Below, piece by piece: positions 57,465 through 61,046 of a DNA stretch of 61,046 bases. Every line of letters starts with the position of its first letter. Positions within the stretch are counted from its first letter, which is position 1. Both the position numbers and the translations under genes were made by a program. Source of the DNA: Demequina sp. NBRC 110051. GTDB taxonomy: Bacteria > Actinomycetota > Actinomycetes > Actinomycetales > Demequinaceae. The stretch covers positions 1 through 61,046 of the forward strand of contig NZ_BBRH01000021.1 in assembly GCF_002090055.1 (NCBI RefSeq), in the 5' to 3' direction. The notes below the pieces were generated by a model. The model saw only the letters and a list, made by a program, of their open reading frames with translations. It was not told where the DNA came from and searched no databases.

Positions 57465-58615
57465 CAGGACTCCGGGGCGTACACGGCGCGCGCGAGCGCG
57501 TTGAGGATGGCGGCCGAGCGCGGCCCAAAGGCGAGCAATTCACTGTCGGCCATATCGACGATGCGCCGGTGCTGCCCGGCGGACGTCAGGGCGATCGCGG
57601 GCTTGGCGTCGAGCAGCCCGTCCACTCCCCCGACCGATTCGATCCCATGTGTCATCACAAGGATGACCTCCGGGTCGGCGGCCAGCATCGCCTCGTCCGT
57701 CAGCGGCTTCATGCCGTCCAGGCCGATCTCGGCGGCGACATCCACGCCGGAGAGACCCGCGACCAGGTCATCGGCTCCGGATTCCTCGCCAAACATGTAA
57801 TAGATGCCGGAGGCGCCGCGCAGGTACAGCATCATGACCCGCAGTCCCTGCTCGGGCGCCACGGCAGCGATCTCGGCGCGAGTCACGGCAACCTGGTCAG
57901 CGATCTGCGCGGCGAGGTCCTCGCCGGCCTCGGCCACGCCGAGCGCCGCCGAGACCTGACGCGCCAGCTCGCCGGCGCCGTCGAACGAGGACTCGTTCTC
58001 CACGATCACCACCGGCACGCCGGCGTCGGCGATCTGTTGAATCGAATCCGTGGGACCGATGGACCCGTCGGTGATGACGAGCGTCGGCTCGAGTTCCAGC
58101 ACCGCCTCGGGGTCAATGGTGTGCGAGGAGCCCGTGACCACAGGCACGTCTTCCGTGCCGGGGAACTCCGCGGCCACGTCGCGGCCCACCAGCGAGTCGC
58201 CCTGTCCCAGCGCCCACAACGTCGCGGCGATGGAGCCCGACATGTCGAAGGCGACCACGCGCGACGTGTCGGAGACCTCCACGTCCAGGTCGCCGTCGCG
58301 CGTGTGCGAGGTCGCGACGACGGGCAACTGCGGTTCCGGCGCTGGGTCGAGGACCTCGACCGCGGCATCGACGATCGTGGCCGTCGAGGGGCCCTCGTAT
58401 CCGTGTGGATCGGCGAGCAGGTTGAGGTCGGCCAGGGGTACGGCCGATGCCGTGGTCGGCTCCGCGGACGGCTCACCCGAGGCTGCAGACGCCGCACTCC
58501 CCGCGGTCGCTGCCGCCTGCGACGACGACTCCGCCTGGGGCGTCAGCGGCACACACGCGCTCAGCGCGAATGCCGCGAGCACCGCCGCGGCGCCCGCCCA
58601 GGCACCGCGACGCAT
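57464..58615 (-). CDS. hmuT: Heme-binding lipoprotein HmuT
   Basis: This is a 383-residue substrate-binding lipoprotein of the class III fold. The signal and lipobox AAFALSAC put the lipidated Cys at residue 20. An Ala/Ser-rich tether follows, then the binding domain: RVVAFDMSGSIAATLWALGQGDSLVGRD, EPTLVITDGSIGP and the long backbone helix. It receives heme, probably from the HtaA protein, and delivers it to HmuUV. It starts five bases after the heme oxygenase stop. Confidence 0.9.
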   Translation of the reverse strand: MRRGAWAGAAAVLAAFALSACVPLTPQAESSSQAAATAGSAASAASGEPSAEPTTASAVPLADLNLLADPHGYEGPSTATIVDAAVEVLDPAPEPQLPVVATSHTRDGDLDVEVSDTSRVVAFDMSGSIAATLWALGQGDSLVGRDVAAEFPGTEDVPVVTGSSHTIDPEAVLELEPTLVITDGSIGPTDSIQQIADAGVPVVIVENESSFDGAGELARQVSAALGVAEAGEDLAAQIADQVAVTRAEIAAVAPEQGLRVMMLYLRGASGIYYMFGEESGADDLVAGLSGVDVAAEIGLDGMKPLTDEAMLAADPEVILVMTHGIESVGGVDGLLDAKPAIALTSAGQHRRIVDMADSELLAFGPRSAAILNALARAVYAPES

Positions 58616-58620
58616 GACGG

Positions 58621-59277
58621 TCAGAACGCCACGGGCGCGGGCTCGGCCTCGCCCAGCGCCTCGAAGATGGCGGCGTTGAAGTGGAATGCCCCCTTCGCCT
58701 CGGCCACGAGTGCCTGCTCTTGCTCGGGCGTGAACTGCAAACCGTCGAGCTGGTCTCGGTAGGCGCGTTTGTAGCGCACCGGCGAGTCGATCGCCTCGAA
58801 GCGGTAGAACGCGAGCTGGTCCGCGGTGGCGCCGTAGTGGCGGCCCACGAGCGCGGCGATCGCCTGACCACCCGAGAGGTCACCCAGATAGCGGGTGTAG
58901 TGGTGCGCGAGGTAGCGCGCCACATCCTGAGGCGCGATCGCGAGAAGGTGGTCCACGTATGCCTGCGTGGCGGGGTGCGCGGGGTGCGCGCTTTCCCAAT
59001 CGGCGGCGCCCAGGTGAGCGAGGTCGGAGTCGATCGACGCGAAGCGCGGCAGGGCCGGGTCGGCAAGGAACGCGGGGTCGCCAGGTTGCGGCGCGCGGGC
59101 CTCGAGCGCCCGGTACACGTACGCGTACTGGGCGAGGTAGCGCGTGTAGGCCGCGAGGTCCAGCTCGCCTCCCATCAGTCGCGTGATGAACGAGCGGTTC
59201 TCGGTGTCCTTGTGCTCCACGGCGGTCGCGTCGCGCAGTCGCGCGGCGAGGCCCGGGGCATCCTCAGCAGTGGTCAT
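58621..59277 (-). CDS. hmuO: Heme oxygenase (HmuO/HO-1 type)
   Basis: This 218-residue enzyme opens heme to biliverdin, CO and iron. The proximal ligand is His22 (TAVEHKDTENRSF); YTRYLAQYAYVYRALE and the distal glycine-rich helix (YTRYLGDLSGGQAIAALVGR) are intact. It is the first gene of the hmuO-hmuT-hmuU-hmuV operon, so import and iron release are made together. TAGGGT lies six bases upstream of the ATG, suggesting a leaderless transcript. Confidence 0.92.
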   Translation of the reverse strand: MTTAEDAPGLAARLRDATAVEHKDTENRSFITRLMGGELDLAAYTRYLAQYAYVYRALEARAPQPGDPAFLADPALPRFASIDSDLAHLGAADWESAHPAHPATQAYVDHLLAIAPQDVARYLAHHYTRYLGDLSGGQAIAALVGRHYGATADQLAFYRFEAIDSPVRYKRAYRDQLDGLQFTPEQEQALVAEAKGAFHFNAAIFEALGEAEPAPVAF

Positions 59278-59283
59278 GCGAGG

Positions 59284-59317
59284 ACCCTACCAATTACGCA
59301 AGGGTTGTGTCACACAA
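59284..59317 (-). promoter_or_regulatory. Promoter with operator of the heme oxygenase operon
   Basis: On the minus strand TGACAC (59312-59307) and TAGGGT (59289-59284) are 17 bases apart and serve as -35 and -10, with a predicted start at or near the ATG at 59277. TTGTGTCACACAA (59305-59317), a palindrome centred on 59311, overlaps the -35. AATTACGCAA (59292-59301), read on the plus strand, lies in the spacer and is shared with the HtaA promoter. Confidence 0.55.
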
Positions 59318-59388
59318 TTTCTCGACCGGGGGCCGGGCGAACCCACCCAGCCACGGCATCGGCCATCTGTTGGACACATTCCCCCACG

Positions 59389-59394
59389 TAGAAT
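59389..59394 (+). promoter_or_regulatory. Leaderless -10 of the Kef-type antiporter
   Basis: TAGAAT ends exactly six bases before the ATG at 59401, with no Shine-Dalgarno sequence between, the clearest case of the leaderless pattern in this window. Confidence 0.5.
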
Positions 59395-59400
59395 GTCCGG

Positions 59401-61044
59401 ATGTTGCACCATGCGCCCCTCCTCATGACCATGGCCGTGGGCCTGGTGCTCGCCTTCATCCTGGGCTTCGGCGCACAGAAACTGCGCCTGTCCCCCATCG
59501 TCGGATACCTCGCCGCAGGACTGATGATCGGCGAGAGCACTCCGGGATGGGTCGGCGACACCGACGTCGCCTACGAGCTGTCCGAGATCGGCGTCATCCT
59601 GCTGATGTTCGGCGTGGGGCTGCACTTCTCCATCAAGGACCTGCTGGCCGTCAAGAAGGTCGCCCTCCCCGGCGCCATCCTGCAGATGACCGTCGCGACC
59701 GCGCTGGGCACGGGCGTGGGCCTATGGCTGGACTGGTCGCTCGGCGCGGCATTGCTGTTCGGCCTCGCCCTCTCGGTCGCCTCGACCGTCGTCATGCTGC
59801 GCGGGCTCGAGGATAAGCAGCTGCTCGACACCCGCGCGGGCCATATCGCGGTGGGCTGGCTCATTGTCGAGGACCTTGCGATGGTCATCGCGCTCGTGGT
59901 CATCCCCGTCCTCGCGGCCGGTGACGGCGGCCCCGGCGCGATTGCGGGAGAGCTCGCGTGGACCATCGTCCGGGTCGGCATCTTCGTGGCCCTCATGCTG
60001 GTGGTGGGCAAGCGAGTCATCCCGTGGGCACTCGCCAAGGTCGCGGACACGGGCTCGCGCGAGCTCTTCACCCTGTCGATCTTGGCGATCGCCATGGGCG
60101 TCGCGGTGGGCGCCGCCTACCTCTTCGAGGTGTCCTTCGCCCTCGGTGCCTTCTTCGCGGGCATGATCATGCGCGAATCCGACCTGTCCCACCGCGCCGC
60201 CGAGGACTCCCTACCGCTGCGGGACACCTTCTCCGTGTTGTTCTTCGTCTCCGTCGGCATGCTGGTCGACTGGCGCGTGGTCATCGAGGCTCCGCTCGCG
60301 CTGCTGGTGACCACCCTCGTCATCGTGGTGGGCAAGTCCGCCGTGGCCTTCGCGCTGGTCCGCGCGCTGCGGTACTCGCGGCGCATGTCGCTCGTGGTCG
60401 CTGCCGCGCTCGCGCAGATCGGTGAGTTCTCGTTCATCCTCGTCACCCTGGGTGGGGATCTGGAGATCCTGTCGCAAAACGCCCAGGACCTGGTGCTCGG
60501 CGCCGCGATCCTGTCGATCATCATCAACCCGATCCTGTTCGCGTGGGCCAGCCGCTGGTACCGCGACGGCGCGGGCGAGGCGGAGTCCGATGAGACGGCC
60601 GATGCCGTAGTCACCTATGAGGGCGCCGAACACGTCATCTTAGTGGGCTTTGGACGCGTGGGCACCCGCGCCGCCATGCACCTGTGGCAGGCCGACGTGC
60701 CCACCGTGGTCATCGACGACGACGAGAACAAGGTCAAGGCGCTGCGCGAGGACGGACGCGAGGCGATCCTCGGCTCGGCGGTGCGCTCCAAGGTGCTGCG
60801 CGCGGCGGGCCTCGATGTCGCGACGACCGTGGTGATCGCCATCCCCGATCCCCTCAACGCCGGCGCGATCACCGCGAAGATCAAGCGCATGGCACCCGCC
60901 GTGCGCGTGATCACCCGCGGCCACAACGACACGGATGTCGCGTACCTGACCGAGCTGGGCGCCGACCGCGTGATCGTCGGCGTGCACGAGGTCGCGGATC
61001 TGATGGCGACGGATGTGCTCACCGAGCCGGAAGACGCCTCCTAG
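59401..61044 (+). CDS. Kef-type (CPA2) cation:proton antiporter with TrkA-N domain
   Basis: This is a complete 547-residue transporter. About twelve membrane helices include SPIVGYLAAGLMIGES and DLAMVIALVVIPVL, as in the YbaL/KefB group. A cytoplasmic TrkA-N (RCK) domain starts near residue 410 with HVILVGFGRVGTRAAMHLWQADVPTVVIDDDENKV, a nucleotide-binding Rossmann motif. It probably exchanges K+ or Na+ for protons under redox or nucleotide control. It ends two bases before the window edge. It is divergent from the heme oxygenase operon. Confidence 0.88.
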   Translation: MLHHAPLLMTMAVGLVLAFILGFGAQKLRLSPIVGYLAAGLMIGESTPGWVGDTDVAYELSEIGVILLMFGVGLHFSIKDLLAVKKVALPGAILQMTVATALGTGVGLWLDWSLGAALLFGLALSVASTVVMLRGLEDKQLLDTRAGHIAVGWLIVEDLAMVIALVVIPVLAAGDGGPGAIAGELAWTIVRVGIFVALMLVVGKRVIPWALAKVADTGSRELFTLSILAIAMGVAVGAAYLFEVSFALGAFFAGMIMRESDLSHRAAEDSLPLRDTFSVLFFVSVGMLVDWRVVIEAPLALLVTTLVIVVGKSAVAFALVRALRYSRRMSLVVAAALAQIGEFSFILVTLGGDLEILSQNAQDLVLGAAILSIIINPILFAWASRWYRDGAGEAESDETADAVVTYEGAEHVILVGFGRVGTRAAMHLWQADVPTVVIDDDENKVKALREDGREAILGSAVRSKVLRAAGLDVATTVVIAIPDPLNAGAITAKIKRMAPAVRVITRGHNDTDVAYLTELGADRVIVGVHEVADLMATDVLTEPEDAS

Positions 61045-61046
61045 CT

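Noticed and set aside
1..61046. tRNA, rRNA, CRISPR arrays, insertion sequences or integrases
   Set aside because: None could be supported. No transposase or integrase motifs, no cloverleaf with CCA-type acceptor and no repeat-spacer array were seen, so the defence island has no visible mobilisation gene in this window.

Overview
This 61 kb window is high-GC DNA with very high G/C at third codon positions, many GTG starts and actinobacterial families (HtaA heme binding, HmuTUV, SHOCT, RraB-like, DUF2252, VapBC). I read it as the chromosome of an actinobacterium, probably in or near the Micrococcales. I cannot place the genus from sequence alone.

Layout. 1-3.5 kb: a partial gene end, a GNAT-like protein, small membrane proteins, an MFS transporter and a GlcG/HbpS-like protein. 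3.67-14.9 kb: a defence island with a complete type I restriction-modification operon (hsdM-hsdS-hsdR, each overlapping the next), a translationally coupled two-helix membrane protein of unknown function, and a convergent McrBC operon led by an unannotated 56-residue HTH protein. A NERD-UvrD helicase and a divergent SHOCT protein follow (15.0-18.1 kb). 18.1-28.3 kb: a DUF2252 gene broken by a one-base frameshift, a VapBC pair, a flavin monooxygenase, an MNT/HEPN pair, a GH42 beta-galactosidase, a DUF3800 protein and a UvrD helicase. 28.4-43.5 kb: metabolic and membrane genes (methyltransferase, SDRs, MDR reductases, two drug exporters, a MarR regulator, MscS and DUF2254 membrane proteins, 5'-nucleotidase) plus a Phd/VapC pair whose toxin lacks a catalytic aspartate.

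43.5-49.0 kb: a tight three-gene operon (SbnA-like PLP synthase, FAD/NAD(P) protein, Y4yA-type PLP decarboxylase) divergent from an orphan arginine deiminase. It looks like a small specialised-metabolite pathway. 49.0-59.3 kb: heme acquisition, with a giant surface protein carrying four HtaA domains and a convergent heme oxygenase-HmuT-HmuU-HmuV operon. An AATTACGCAA element sits upstream of both. A terminated structured RNA candidate lies just upstream of the HtaA gene. The window ends with a complete Kef-type antiporter.

Two window-wide patterns stand out. First, the 9-mer GGCCGATGC (both orientations) occurs about 36 times by my reading but not once between about 3.4 and 16.0 kb, which supports recent acquisition of the defence island. 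Second, many starts carry a TAnnnT hexamer six or seven bases upstream and no Shine-Dalgarno sequence, which suggests leaderless transcripts. No tRNA, rRNA, CRISPR array or insertion sequence was seen.
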